From Synanceia verrucosa (lineage: Eukaryota; Chordata; Actinopteri; Perciformes; Synanceiidae), in contig CM056561.1 in assembly GCA_029721515.1 (NCBI GenBank), positions 16,098,135 to 16,162,134 of the forward strand: a DNA stretch of 64,000 nt, in the 5' to 3' direction. Within the stretch, counting starts at the first letter, position 1, and each line of letters begins with the position of its first letter. The notes beneath the pieces were generated by a model. That model ran no database searches. It saw only the letters and a list, made by a program, of their open reading frames with translations, and was not told the origin of the DNA. Shown here piece after piece: positions 10,222 to 22,463 of this stretch. The position numbers and the translations under genes are program-made.

Positions 10222-13200
10222 ACTGTCAGAAGCTCATAAACACAGGAGAAGTCAAGAATGTTGATTGATGGTAAAGTTTCAGCTTCAGCTTCTCCTTCAC
10301 CTTGATAATCCAGAGAAATAGCTCAAACTGCAGGCGTTATTCCACTGTCATGATCTCTTGCAGCCTCCCCTACAAGCAAAACGTTGAGTAATTTAACATG
10401 TGCCACATAAGAAATGGACAATATCAGTGAAATTCAACATCAATTTTGATGGATTTGGATGCACGTGATTCACATAATATAGACATGTTGGTATAAAATA
10501 TATCACAAGATAAACTTATGTTTTTTTTTATTTTACAAAAATGCATGCCATACCTTACTGTGACTGCAGATATAACGCCAAACGTATCATATGTGATGCA
10601 TGAGTTTTACATGCAGTGCACGGATAATCCAACAGGGGGTAGAAATTTGCTCACTAGAGGGCTTTCCAGTGATGCTGCAAGATTGCCATTACTCAGGAAC
10701 TGGACACAGGTGGTTTTTGAAGAAGATCTTTGCCAATTCTGAAAATGTTATGGTAAGAAAAACATTCATTTTTTGTGAAACATCAATAGGAACAGTTACT
10801 GGGTTGATGCAATGTGAAATTACTTAATATTTCATTACCTATGTTTTGGTAAAACCGTGTTGAAAATGACATATCAAATATATAGAGGTATAGAGGGTAT
10901 ATAATATCATGTCAATCTAAATCAGTCATTTTGTCATTTTATTATATTTCATGCATTACGCATGAAATACAATAAAAGCCACAAAGCCATAGCCACAAAA
11001 AAAGAGTCTTTGAGCATTGTGACCTGATGTGTCAAATATGATACAAATTGAAACTCATATTTGGAAATTGATATTGGAAAATTTTGTTTGTTCATATTGA
11101 AGGCTCCAGTTTCAAAGAATTGGAATTTTCTGTCAATTATTTAATGGTTTGGGCTTTACTGGGTTAAAATACATAACACAAGGTGTCTGTCATTGACAAT
11201 TACTTTGCATTTGAAAGGCAATTCACCGTTTTGTTTTTGCCAGTCACACTGCTGCAGCAGAACAGCTGCTGGGCACAAATGAAATTAAAAAAAGTCAAAG
11301 TTTTGTGCCAAGAAAGTCTCTCATCCACCCTACATGTACAACAATAATACCATTTCTCACTGGGCAAATCTTTGTATTGGAAAAAACTGCAATCATCAAA
11401 TGCTTTCAGCTCTAATCTGGAAGAGTGTTTCATTGCGGCCCATTACTCCGGTGACATTTTTCACTTGTACTTCATGAATATAACAGCAAGGTAATTTGTA
11501 AAGTACAACAATTATCTGCACTGGGACAAAGTCTGCTGTTGATAGCAAAACCTAAACAAGGGGCACGTTTCAGCACCACTCAGTGATATTCATTCACATT
11601 AATGGCCAAGTGGTGCATATTCACCTCACAGCTTTCAAACTCTGGTTACCCAGAAGAACAGCCGGTAGTTTAATTAGAAAGCTCTCAGCTGCATTGTGAG
11701 GCGGGGACAGAAGAGAAAGGAGGAGGAGGAGGAGGTGATAGCAGTCACTGATTGAGCACTCTGTCTTCAAACCCATTTAGGAGACAAGAACACAGGGAGA
11801 AACCTTAAGAAGGGAAGGAAGACACGTAGAGAGACAGTAGGAGATGGTGTGATTATATTGGAATCCTAACAGCGCAGAAGATAAGAGTACTTCCTGTGAA
11901 AGCATGTGTGCAGGTCTTCATTCAACCAGGTGATTCTACTTACGAAAGATGAGGGAGGAGCTTGCCAGTGACATCAGGTGGAATGAAACTCTGTCAATCT
12001 TATGTGATTTCTTGCACAGCCAGGCCTGGCATCAAGTTGTCACAGCTTGGCTCGCTGATATCTAAACGAGCTTAATATGTTAGCAGCACTTTGGATAACA
12101 AGCCCTGCCGGTGTCCCCAATGCCAACACCGGCCTTACTGGACCAGTGGCGGAATCGAGTAAACGCCATAATGCTCCCATGATGTCTTCCTATGGAGGGA
12201 GCAGGCCACCACAGCCTGCTCGCCTGCAGTTTCGCTGTGTAATGAAATATGTCTCCCTTGATGTATGGCTGCGGGAGAAGCCCAAATCGAAAATTGAATC
12301 ACACTAACTTAATTTGTGGTCGGGGCAATCAAATTACTTGTTTTGGCTGCAGTGCTGACGATGAATTCATCTTTGTGACAAAGCTGTCACGGCCGCGTAA
12401 AGGAAATAGAGGAGACGGAGTGTATATGCATGTGTGTGTGTTATGTTGGGTAATGGTGAAAATAAGTTAGCCGAGGAATTTGCCATTATTTGCAACTGAA
12501 AACAGTATTGTGCCAGAGTGGCGACCACTTTTAGCTGTGATTTGCTGTCAGTTAAAAGCATGGAGTTCTTAGGAGTTTAATAATATTGTTTTTTTAGTGT
12601 GTGTCTTTTTTTTTTTGTTGTTTTTTTTTACAGCAGACAAACAGCTACAGATGTAAGATGCTTACACAGGCTTGGGTTGCCCTGTGGAGCAGTTTGGGGA
12701 TGTCGGCATCTACAGTGTTCATTCCTGCTGCGGATGAACAGCTTGACATGAGTGCCTCAAGACCTTATAAGCTTAATATGGCTGAGCTGAATCGCTCATT
12801 AAAGGATCAGTTCATTGAAATAGCAAAAAAAAAAAAAAAGTCTTTCCTATACAGATAATTTTAATCACCCAGGTGTTGCGACAGCTGAGATTTGAAATTC
12901 TGCCTTTGAACTAATAGATATTTAGGTGAAAGGAAATTTATTTTTATTGCTCACAGCGCTGAAACATTACATCTACATTCAGTATGACTTTTGCCCCCAG
13001 AGGGGAGCTTTGGTTGGTGCTTTGTGATGGATTTAGTTTGGTCAGATTTAGGCCCGTGCAGAACTCGAGCCAGGCAGGCACAGCGATACTGAGCTGAATG
13101 CTAAAATGCTGGCGAAGTTAACACAGTCATCCCACCTTCAAGCCTCAACACTTACTGTCATGCACCTCATGACCCTTTAAACCCCTTTAATTTTTGTAAC

Positions 13201-14337
13201 TCCCTATGTCTGCACCTGTTTTTGGTTGTAAGTGTATTTGACAAAAAAAAAAACAACCTGATGATGGTGCCACTGACTGATGGTACAAGGTCATCTGTTG
13301 GGGAAGATCAATTGTTTGTGCCAAATAGTTGTTGGGACATTTCTGATATTTTAAGTAAGATAAGTTTACTTTTTTGTAAAATGAAGTTCCACGGACAATG
13401 GCTTTGGTTTGGGATTAATTTTGGGGAGTTTATTAGTCAGTATTTACACCTAAGACTATCCCTCAACCACAGTGAGTCAAAATAAACCAAAATAAAAACA
13501 AATGCAAATCCGTAATTACACCACTGTAAACATGTCACACTATACCTTTAGCACGTCATGCCATGATGTTTTAGAGGAGGAAATTGGCACGATCATCTAA
13601 GTAGTGGACTGGACAGTGGACAGGAAGCGAGACTGACAGGAGGAGACAGGAACTGTCACTCCTTCTTCCCTTCACACGTCATGAGAACCAACGCTGCAGG
13701 CGCACAATATTTACGCACCAAATAAATCCCATAAAAGCAGAAATAACTGAGTTTTTATCACTGAGGTGAACACACCAAGCAGAATTAACAAGTCACAAGA
13801 TTTTGTTCCCTGTTCAACCAATTTCACCAATTGGGAATAAAGTGTGTGATGTGCCATCACAAATAAAGACTGTCCATGCACACTTTGCATCCATAGACGC
13901 TTCACATTGATTGATGCAACACACAACACACATCTAAAAGGGCAGAGAACTCTTTTTTTTTTTCTTAACTTTGGGGGAAAAACAGCCAAGCAGAAAAGAT
14001 TACAAAATGACTCACTGTGAAAAGTCACCATGAGAAATGGATAAACAGCCTTGTATCCAAACTGTTTTAGCAACTTAAACTCAGTGCAACCCACTGGGCA
14101 CAACTAATGATTAAGGGGAGAAAAAACACTAAGTGGTGCTCCCGGCATGCTTTTGTGGGTCTGATCTGAATACTTTCAGGATAACGACGATATAAAAAAA
14201 AATGACATGTGATGATGTCATAATGACTTATGACGCAGAAAATTTCATAGAAAAGTGTGTTTACAACGTGTGTGTTTTATAATATGTGTGTTAAAATATT
14301 TGCTGTTTCAAATGCAGGCTGCATTTGATTCTTGCCC
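10222..14337. other. Gene-free 3' flank
   Basis: About 4.1 kb without a supported gene. It contains a purine-rich patch with (AGG)n near 11,717-11,735, a short hairpin (GCCGGTGT/ACACCGGC, about 12,107-12,133) and A-runs near 12,823 and 13,240. Frames of 70-130 codons on both strands have no recognised domain. Confidence 0.5.
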
Positions 14338-14966
14338 TTAAAGGGGTAGTTCAGGATTTTGGACATAGGGCCTCATTTCCAAGTGAGCCGGAGACAGTGG
14401 AGACAGTTTTAAAAAAAATTTCATTCAGTCCAGCAGCAGCGTCTTATACTTCCTGGGAGCGTCTTATACTTCCTGGGAGTACTAAAAGGGAAGAACGAGA
14501 GAGAGCGTCTGGAGCAACAGCCCCCACTGGAGCTGCAGAAAACCAGGACAGAAGACCCAGAGACTGGTGGTGCCAGTGTGGAAAATGCACACAAATACAG
14601 ACAAAGGAGGAATGCAAGGTAAATAAACTAATATAGCTCCGATAACCTAGCTGCTAGGTGATATCAAACCACCGCTGTCGAACTAGCTGCTGCTGCCAAG
14701 ACATGAATCCTTTAAAATGCAAGGTTAGTTTGTCTAAAATTATTCTATCAACACAGACATTTACATCGATAGTAACTGATTTGCCTTGGGTTCACTGTAG
14801 AGTGGGTAAGACTGTTTTGAATGGCAGGCTAAACTAGCACCAGTTAACTCTGCAACTAGAAGGACTGAATGATTTTTTTTTTTTAAATCTGTCTCCTCAC
14901 ATCTTCAACACTCCAGCTCACTTGGAAATGAGGCCCGATGTCCAAAATTCTGAACTACCCCTTTAA
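14338..14966. mobile_element. T2/Kolobok-like MITE with long inverted repeats
   Basis: The element is bounded by TTAA on both sides (14,338-14,341 and 14,963-14,966). The outer 56 bp of each arm match at 53 positions, beginning TTAAAGGGGTAGTTCAG. After a short gap the arms match again (GGAGACAG-TTTAAAAAAAA-CATTCAGTCC), giving arms of about 95-105 bp. TTAA target duplication plus a TTAAAGGRR terminus is the signature of T2-type MITEs related to Kolobok transposons. The interior has a 20-bp tandem duplication (CTTATACTTCCTGGGAGCGT, about 14,440-14,480) and no transposase. Confidence 0.75.
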
Positions 14967-15220
14967 GGAGGTTGCTTTCACCCATTGTAAGCAACTTGAA
15001 CAAAATTCCAAATGAATTACATCTAATTCTATTCAGATTTAGTAGGGATGCTCAATATTGTTCTTTTTTTTTTGCCAAAAGATGTCATTCAGTGAAATAT
15101 ACTTGCTGTAGACTATATATCCTGTGAATGGATTTCTTATGTTTACAGAATGTTTAAACTGAATGATGCACGCAAGCGAGCAAGCACCCGCACGCACTCA
15201 TGCATGCCGCCCCCCCCACC

Positions 15221-15256
<36 letters not shown>

Positions 15257-17119
15257 CAAGTTGTAACACTATACCTGATAAAAACTGGCTTCCATCCGCC
15301 CCGTTTCATGAACCTCAGCGTAACAAATCTGGCCTTCTGATATCTTGATTTTACAGTCGCACACAAGGACCACTTTGCTCTTTGCTTCTTAAGGACAGGC
15401 GACGGCATCCTAAAAATAGTGCTTGTTTACCCTCCTGTGTTTTGTTGGGCCCATGTCCTGCTGTGACTCTCTGTGCCAGCTCACTGCTTTTGCATTGCCA
15501 GTGTCACCTTCGATCCCCTTAAGAAGAGAGACAGCAGACGAGTTGTTGCTGGAGAGGCAAAGGTGGACACGAAACAGAGATGGGTGATATTCAAAGATAG
15601 AAAGATGTAAAAACAAAGAAAAGAAAAGAAGGGAAGACCGGGGGGAGAGGAGGCTGCAGTAGAGTTAAAGATGAAAGAAGAGACATTTGGAGGGGTGAGG
15701 GGAGGACTTTGGAGCTTTAGAAAGAGTCAGCTTTTAAGAAAGTGAGGGGTATAGAGGGGGAGATTGAGAGGGGAAAAAAGCTCCAGGGAAAGGACAGAGA
15801 TTGAGTTTTAAAAAAAGACAGAAAGAGAGAGCGGGACGACTGACTGAAAACAGCTAGAGAGAGAGATGGGAGTAAAGACGCAGAGGGGGGGGGGAAGTGT
15901 GTCAAAGAAAGCGACTGCTCCACCGAGAGCTTCCTTGATGTCCTAGCGGGGTACCACTCTGCTTTCAGGTCCACCTTCCCTGGACAAGGACTGCTTGTCA
16001 CGTTAATGGCCTGGAAGGAAGACCATGTCACTTTATCACCTCGCCACGGCGCCAACATGGCCGTGGCTTTTGTCTCCTCAGCTCCCTCTCCGCTCCACAA
16101 CTCCCTAGAAGTGACTAATTGATCCTGGGAGACAGGCTTTTTTTGTGTCCCGCGGGCTGATGAACAATGTGAGAAAAAGGCGCTGATAAAGGAGAAAAAA
16201 AGAGAGAGCAGAATGTGTGCCCAGCTCGGGATAATGTAGCCTACTGTCTGCTGCAGCGCTATCTCATTTCCCCACACAAAAGTAACATAGCCACTTTGTA
16301 AATGAAAGTCAGTCAGGCGAAAGATGCCCCTCACGCTCCGATAGCCCCTTCTTGAGATAATGGGTGCATGCACGTTATTTCTGTAGACACAAGATCGACT
16401 CAAAAAAAGAAAGCAGTGTGTGGGTAGTAAGTGAAATTCATTGAAGTGTGTGTGGCTCCTGTATCCAACCCTCCAAGCATGCCTAAGTATTCTCACAGCA
16501 ATGTATTGAAATGATTGGTGGGTTTATATCCTATAACATGCATCCAATTGCTTCACAGCTACTACTCTCAACTCATCTCTGCTGGATCGGGTGTTTACTT
16601 GTCAGAAGCTGCTGGAGGACTTTGTAGCTGATTTATTTTTCCATTGAGTTTACATATCTGCCTGTTGATGCTAAATGCCCCAGGATGCAAATGAGAGGGG
16701 TAAAATGGAACGGTTGAGCAAACAATATGGAAAAATAAATCAGCCACATTTCAAGGAGGTGGAGAAAGAGGAAGAGGTGGTTCAGGCCACAGAGTGCCGG
16801 TGGAAATAAGCCAAGAGAACAGAAGGGTGGAAAGCTAGCTAAAGGAGGCGAGAATACCCCCTCCTTCAATAGCTCTGGCCTTGTCAGATATGGTTATGCT
16901 TACTGGAGACACAGGCGACGGGGGTCACTGCACCAGCATGCCTCAGAACATCATCACGCCTGGGCTACGATAAGAATAGTGCACTGAATCACAGCTTACA
17001 GTGCAGTTAAGTGTATGGATGATGCATGGTGAATGAATTGGAGATAAGGCCAGGAAGCTGGATGGGCTGGACACAGCTACACTTCTCCTGTGTGCAGGGC
17101 ATGTGTGTGTCTGTACTTG
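14967..17119. other. Gene-free flank with polypurine tract
   Basis: It contains (CA)n at about 15,219-15,255 and a strongly purine-biased + strand from about 15,610 to 15,900. The bias removes stops from the minus strand and creates the window's longest open frame (259 codons, 15,717-16,496). Its predicted product is Ser/Leu/Phe-rich low complexity without a domain, so I do not call it a gene. Confidence 0.5.
15219..15255. repeat. (CA)n microsatellite
   Basis: About 17 CA units after a C-run. Simple repeat. Confidence 0.9.
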
Positions 17120-17255
17120 TACATCTATCTTTGTGAGGACATACTATTCAGAGTGAGGACATTTAACTGGTCCTCACCTTTTTCAGAGGCCTGTTTGAAG
17201 GTTCAGACTCAGTTTTAAGGTTCAGGGTTGAGAAATGCTTAGATTATGGTATGAG
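17120..17255. repeat. Dispersed GTGAGGACAT-type repeat
   Basis: The pattern TTTGTGAGGACAT ... AACTGGTCCTCACC ... GGCCTGTTTGAAGGTTCAGACT matches a widespread fish repeat built from GTGAGGAC and its inverse GTCCTCAC. It directly precedes SINE copy 2. Confidence 0.45.
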
Positions 17256-17264
17256 ATTGTTTTT

Positions 17265-17528
17265 TGTGTTGACTTTTCATGTTCTCCCCTGTGTCTGGGT
17301 GGTTTCTCTCTGGGTACTCTGGCTTCCTCCCATGGGGAAGGTTAATTGGCTAATCTAAATTGTGTGAATGAGTGTCTGTCTCTGTCTTGTCTGTCTCTAT
17401 GCCCTGCAATGAACTTGTCCAGGGTGTACCCTGCCTTTCATCCTATGACAGCTGGGTTAGGCTCCAGCCCACCCACGACCTTACATATGATAAGCACTAG
17501 ATAATGAATTAATGGATGATGGATGGTT
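17265..17528 (+). mobile_element. tRNA-derived SINE (family 1, 5'-truncated)
   Basis: It begins within the body (CATGTTCTCCCCTGTGTCTG) and runs to the 3' end (ACAGCTGGGTTAGGCTCCAG, then GATAAGCACTAGATAATG and a GGATGATGGATGG tail). It lacks the Pol III boxes. A (GT)n microsatellite follows the tail. Confidence 0.75.
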
Positions 17529-17530
17529 AA

Positions 17531-17555
17531 GTGTGTGTGTGTGTGTGTGTGTGTG
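17531..17555. repeat. (GT)n microsatellite
   Basis: Twelve uninterrupted GT units directly after the SINE tail. Confidence 0.9.
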
Positions 17556-17929
17556 AAGCCTACTCGGCTGTGAATCATAATTTTCCTGATCTTCCTCTTA
17601 TCTTCCTCTCCTCTTTCTCCTGTTCAACACTTGATATGAGAAATGGTGGGTACAAAAAATGTTTCCAAAGCTCTGTGGTTAAATGTCAGCAAGTGTAGCG
17701 CACAGAGGCAAGAAGATGCCAATGCTACAACTAAGTGCATTGTTTAGTCTATAGCATGTCAGAAAATTGTAAAATAAATAACTAAATAAATAAATAATCA
17801 TGATTTTAAAAAAAAAAGACAATTAGCCTTTCCCAGAGCCCAGTGTGACATTGCTTGTTACTTGTAAGTTTAGCTGAAAAATAGAAGTTTGAACTGGCAA
17901 ATAATTTAAAGTTGTACAGCAAACATAAT

Positions 17930-18275
17930 TTAAAGGATATGGCAGACAATTTAATGCTTGCTATGCAATTAAAAATGTTGAATATTTTCTTTTTTTGTTT
18001 TAATCCAAAAAAAGAAAATAGTGCATTTGATGAGGGATGACTTTCAGCTGCAGAGTAATACAAATTTGATAGTTTAGTGAATAATCACAGAAGCAGGACA
18101 ATGTACAGTATGTTAAAACTGATTAAAAATAAACAATGTGCATGTTGGACCTCCATGACACAGAGGAATCAGGCCACACTGACGATACTTGTAGGTTCAT
18201 TGTTGGTTTTGGTCTTTTCAGGACTTGTTGACAGTAAAAAAAAAAAAAAAAAATATCACAAACTTGATCCTTTAA
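17930..18275. mobile_element. Possible TTAA-bounded MITE, short termini
   Basis: TTAAAGGAT at 17,930 is matched by the inverse ATCCTTTAA ending at 18,275. Only about 9 bp are shared between the ends, and an A-run at 18,237-18,253 lies just inside the right end. This may be an eroded T2/Kolobok-like copy or chance. Confidence 0.3.
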
Positions 18276-19380
18276 ATGACTCACAACTATTAAAGTTGGC
18301 AGTTGCTTTTCCAGTGATCCAGAATGTGCAATAAAAAGATAAAAAGACACTGGAAACATCTAGAACGAGGCCTTTATTAGGGTTATTAATAACGCCTGTG
18401 CTTCTCCTGCTAAGGTGTAAAAACGTCTAGGTTTAGTCATTGACTTCGATCTTGGGTATTGAATGTTCTAGTTCACATTTCAAGCCGAGCCCTGAAGTCG
18501 GCCCTCTGGAGCAAGTCGCAAAAAAACATGCAAAGGGCAGATCAACAGTTATGAACCGACTTGAGAACATTAGCTTTTCCTCCATTTATTTATTTCCATC
18601 TCATCCCATTCCTCCCAGCGTGTCTCCTTCCATCCCCACCACTCCACCTCTCTCTCTCTTTCACACCCTAATCGTTTAGACTTACAGAAAAATCAATTTC
18701 CACTACTCAGTGGAGAGGCCCAGTGTTTCACCACCGTGTCTGATCGATGACGTGTAGACGCCATCTCACACCCTGCTGCTTTTTATAGCACCTCTGAGTT
18801 GGTCGCCATTCAGCACTGTTTTATGGCAAATAATAACAGGAGATGTAATAGCTATTTTCCCCGGTGAGTAAATCTCAGCAGGGAGACAAGAGGATGGCCC
18901 GCCCAGACAGCTGGAGGACAGTCCCACGTCAACAAGTTACTTAGGCTGAATGATTGGGTACATGGCTCTCCGCAGGGCTCAGGGGCAATTCAACAATCAG
19001 ACATGAAGGCTGTTTCTGAGCTCACAGGCATCCAATCTGAGCTTTCCAGTCCTTAAAGTGATGACAATGTCCACCACTTTAATACTGCAGAGTAGCCAGC
19101 TACTAAAATACACTCAGGGACCACTATATCAGGCACATTTCAGCACTCTCTGCATCCACACAACCAATCACAGAGCTCCTCACCTCTTCATATGCATTTT
19201 GCTACAAACTAATCTATGCCACCCACGAGCATCCACGATATCAGCAACATCACCTATTTCACAACAATGCCCAATTCACTTCAGTGGGGACTCAGGGAAG
19301 AATCAGGATGGAGAGAATGACAGAGCAGAACTTTGCACCTCCAACAAATCTCACTTTGTTGTGTTGCAGAAACCCGGTGA
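18276..19380. other. Gene-free flank
   Basis: Unique-looking sequence without supported coding. The frames at 18,440-18,679 and 19,058-19,450 (+) have no recognised domain; the second runs into the head of the SINE at 19,381. Confidence 0.45.
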
Positions 19381-19624
19381 GACAGCTGTGGCTCAATGGT
19401 GGAGCAGAAAGTTCATCTTAGTTTGTGGTGTCCTTGAGCAAGATACCTAACCCTAAATTGCTCCCAATGCTGTGCGAATGGTGTGTGAATGTGAAAAGAA
19501 TTTGATGGTTGTCTCCCACCATCAGTATGAATGTGTGTGAATGGGTAGATGTGATATGTAGTATAAAGTACTTTGAGTGGTCAGATGACTAGAAAGGCGC
19601 TATATAAGTACAGTCCATTTACAT
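19381..19624 (+). mobile_element. tRNA-derived SINE (family 2)
   Basis: The head GTGGCTCAATGGTGGAGCAG resembles a tRNA A box. The body has TGTCCTTGAGCAAGATAC and GAATGTGTGTGAATGG, and the 3' end has TTTGAGTGGTCAGA ... AAAGGCGCTATATAAGTAC and CAGTCCATTTACA. This tail is typical of a common teleost SINE family with a LINE-related 3' end. The B box region is diverged. Confidence 0.7.
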
Positions 19625-21939
19625 TTGATGGCTCTATGTCAGATGGTAGACCATAATGGTGTGGGCAGTGCTTTCTTGGCACGCATTATGCCCATTAATA
19701 GAATTACAGGAATAGCATTACTATGTACCTGAGCTTCACTGCTGCTGATCACTGCATCCTTTTCTGTCCAACAGTCCAGCAAGTCAGTAAATATTCACAG
19801 AATTTAGCCCATAAAACACATTTTCTTAGCCTTTGCAAGTACTATGCCTGTGTCTGGACCTTTAGCAATAATGATAATTCTTCTTTAATTTAGTGAAATA
19901 CAGTGTTTTCTTCACTGTAAAGAAGGACTTTCACAATGATTTTGGGTCATAATTTTAATTAAGCTTCTTTATTTTGGAGGATTATTGGACAGGTTATTTT
20001 TGACCCTTACGACGAATATACAGAATGTTAAGACTACACAAGGGTTAAGAGCTAGACAGCATTTATGCTTCAGTTAGTGGTGTAAAAATACACAAGAGGA
20101 ATTTTCAGTCTTATAAGGTCTAACTTTTATTACTCCTGTAGAACACATGCACCATTAAGAGCATTATATTTAATGCCAATAATCAGTTGAGTTGTGAATG
20201 TGCTCTCAGTGTATGGTTGAGCTGTCTGATCTGATCCGAGTCCCAGCTGCTGATGTTTACTTTTTAGACTGAGTGTGAAAATGTGTGTTGAATACTGTCA
20301 GCTGAGGCATCTGTCTGCTATCTCTCTCTCTGCAATCCAATAAAGTCAAAATGCAATAGAAATGTCAAATTGACTAGCGTCAGTTGCTGCGACCGGTGCT
20401 GCAACTGCATCTCCAGTAAGTACCGAGACAAACAACATTTTAACACTCTTTATTTATCCAGGGAGGGATTTTGCTGAGCATGCAGCCTCTCCCAGCACAT
20501 TTGTACAGTCGCATACACTCACACCTGGGAGCTGTCACACACAACTGCAGACAGCCGCTTGCACTGTAACTACTGCAACCTGCCGAGCAGCTCTGCTGAG
20601 TCAAATACAATGTTAAGGTCACTTTTGGTCAGACAGTCCAATAACTGCATCAAGTTTGGAATAATATCAGCCCCACAGCGCTGTCCTTTGACTGGCCAAC
20701 AACACTGTGTTACTACACTGCTGAACACATGGATGACTCAACCAGGCTCTCGGCTATTGGAGACCTTTACCTCCCCGTGACCTGCCTCACATCACTGGGG
20801 GTATAGACAGAGGGAACGCATGCTGGATTTTTCACTGCTTGAATTGGACTCAGGTAAGTAAAAATGTAAAAAAAAAAAAAAAAAAAAAAGGAATTTTCCT
20901 TTAAGACACATTTCTAATTGCATCCTGATCCAAAAATATCTCCATAAAGCCATTCAAAAAGTACCCATTTTATTTCCTCTGATGCAGCCCATGAGGACAC
21001 ATATGCATGCAAACTCCACTGCCACACGAACTTTTAGAAATGCTTATATTCAACAATGTAAAACAAATATATGTAATCATTACGATGTTCATATTTTAAG
21101 CTGCCTTCGCATGATAACAAAAAAAAAAAGTGCTTGCTGTTACGGTGAGGCTTATGGATTACCCAGAGTAACTTTCATTTCTTATTACCCACTATGTAAG
21201 GGAATATTGTGATATCTGACAATCACTAATAAAAGGAAACTATTTGGATGCTTGGATACAAGGTACAGGTAAATGACATGATTGTCACTCTGTATCAAAG
21301 TTGTAATTTTTCAAACACTAATCTACCTCATGCTGCCATTTAAGACCGACCAACATGCAAGATGCCGAAACAAGTTCAAACTGGCCCAGTTTTTCAACTT
21401 GCCACTGCATGGCCTGCTTCTGTTTGGGTTTATAGCGTGGTTACAGTCAACACATGTTCTTTTTTTCATCCCACTAAGCTCTCCATTCTGTATTTTTTCA
21501 GCATGTTGTTTAAATTGTCCCACTACTTGCTGCTTGTTCTTGACAAACAGATGATTACATAAACACAAAATCTTTCCAGGTATAATTCCCAACTCTGGGG
21601 AACAAAAACAGGCAGGGTAAACAAGGCCAAAGCTGGCAGGAGAATGTTTGAAGAGAGCAGCAGATCTTGGGCGGGCTAAACTGCTGTCAAGTTCATCGAT
21701 ATAGAGGACTCCAGCTATAAGGCTCCCACTTTAAACGACTCCAGAGCCTGCTATCGAACTCCTCTGGTCGGGCCGTCAATATCACTGCTGTCTCAGCCCT
21801 TCACTTCACAGCTGTTAGCCATGCCAGAGAGAGACTGTTGGAGGGGGGATGTGTAGTTTGAAAGAAAGTGTTCTCACAATCATAGGGAGGCAGTATCTGG
21901 CTAACATGCTCAAAATTTGTGCTGGACTCCTAACTGAAC
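19625..21939. other. Gene-free flank
   Basis: No supported gene. A 21-bp A-run at about 20,868-20,889 is followed by GGAATTTTCCTTTAAG. This reads in reverse as TTAAAGGAAAATTCC and could be a solo T2-like terminus, but no partner end was found. Confidence 0.4.
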
Positions 21940-22463
21940 TTAAACGTACACTGTGGGATTTTTTTTTCTAGTGGTTAAGTTGATTTTGCATTTCACTGCG
22001 GATCCCCGACCCGGAGCTCCAGTCATTTTATGGCCCTTTTACATTTTTTTGGCGATGATGATTCTTTCTCCTTCGATGCGTCATAAGTATGGTGTTGCAT
22101 TACGTCCAAAAGTGCAGTGCAGTTTTTAGTTCAGTGCCAGATAAAGACCGTCGTCTCCACGCTGCTTCTCCATGAAACGTGTATCGCAAAATGCAAAAAT
22201 GCGTTTTGTCCTATCGGTACTAGCAGGTAGTGCTTGATGTCCCTCTCGGCAGTTCGTAGTTTTCTTTTTTTATACACCGGAAAAACATGGAAGCCTCCGT
22301 ATGAGTGTCTCTTTCTATGTAAAGATAGATAACTGATTCTTTGCCCAGGAGGATAAGTCAGATTGTTGGCATATGTTATTTTACACCAATGGGATCTATT
22401 TATGAATGAACACACTGATTTGAGATAATAAAATGCTTAAAACCTTACACACTCTACCTTTAA
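21940..22463. mobile_element. TTAA-bounded MITE (copy 2, both ends present)
   Basis: TTAA at 21,940-21,943 and 22,460-22,463 bound the element. The left end TTAAACGTACACTGTGGGAT and the inverted right end TTAAAGGTAGAGTGTGTAAG agree at roughly two thirds of positions. Its last 150 bp recur at 751-900, which shows it is a dispersed family. No coding capacity. TTAA duplication fits piggyBac or Kolobok; the AAGG-like terminus favours Kolobok/T2. Confidence 0.6.

Noticed and set aside
13711..14103. 130-codon frame, minus strand
   Set aside because: No recognisable family, Cys/Phe/Leu-rich chance composition, isolated in repeat-rich flank.
15717..16496. 259-codon open frame on the minus strand, the longest in the window
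   Set aside because: It lies opposite a polypurine tract that lacks stops by composition. The product is low-complexity Ser/Leu/Phe without a domain, and no splice or promoter context supports it.
19058..19450. 130-codon + strand frame
   Set aside because: It runs into the head of a SINE and has no recognised motif.
20868..20904. A-run followed by TTCCTTTAA as the right end of another T2-like MITE
   Set aside because: A single terminus only; no inverted partner was found upstream.
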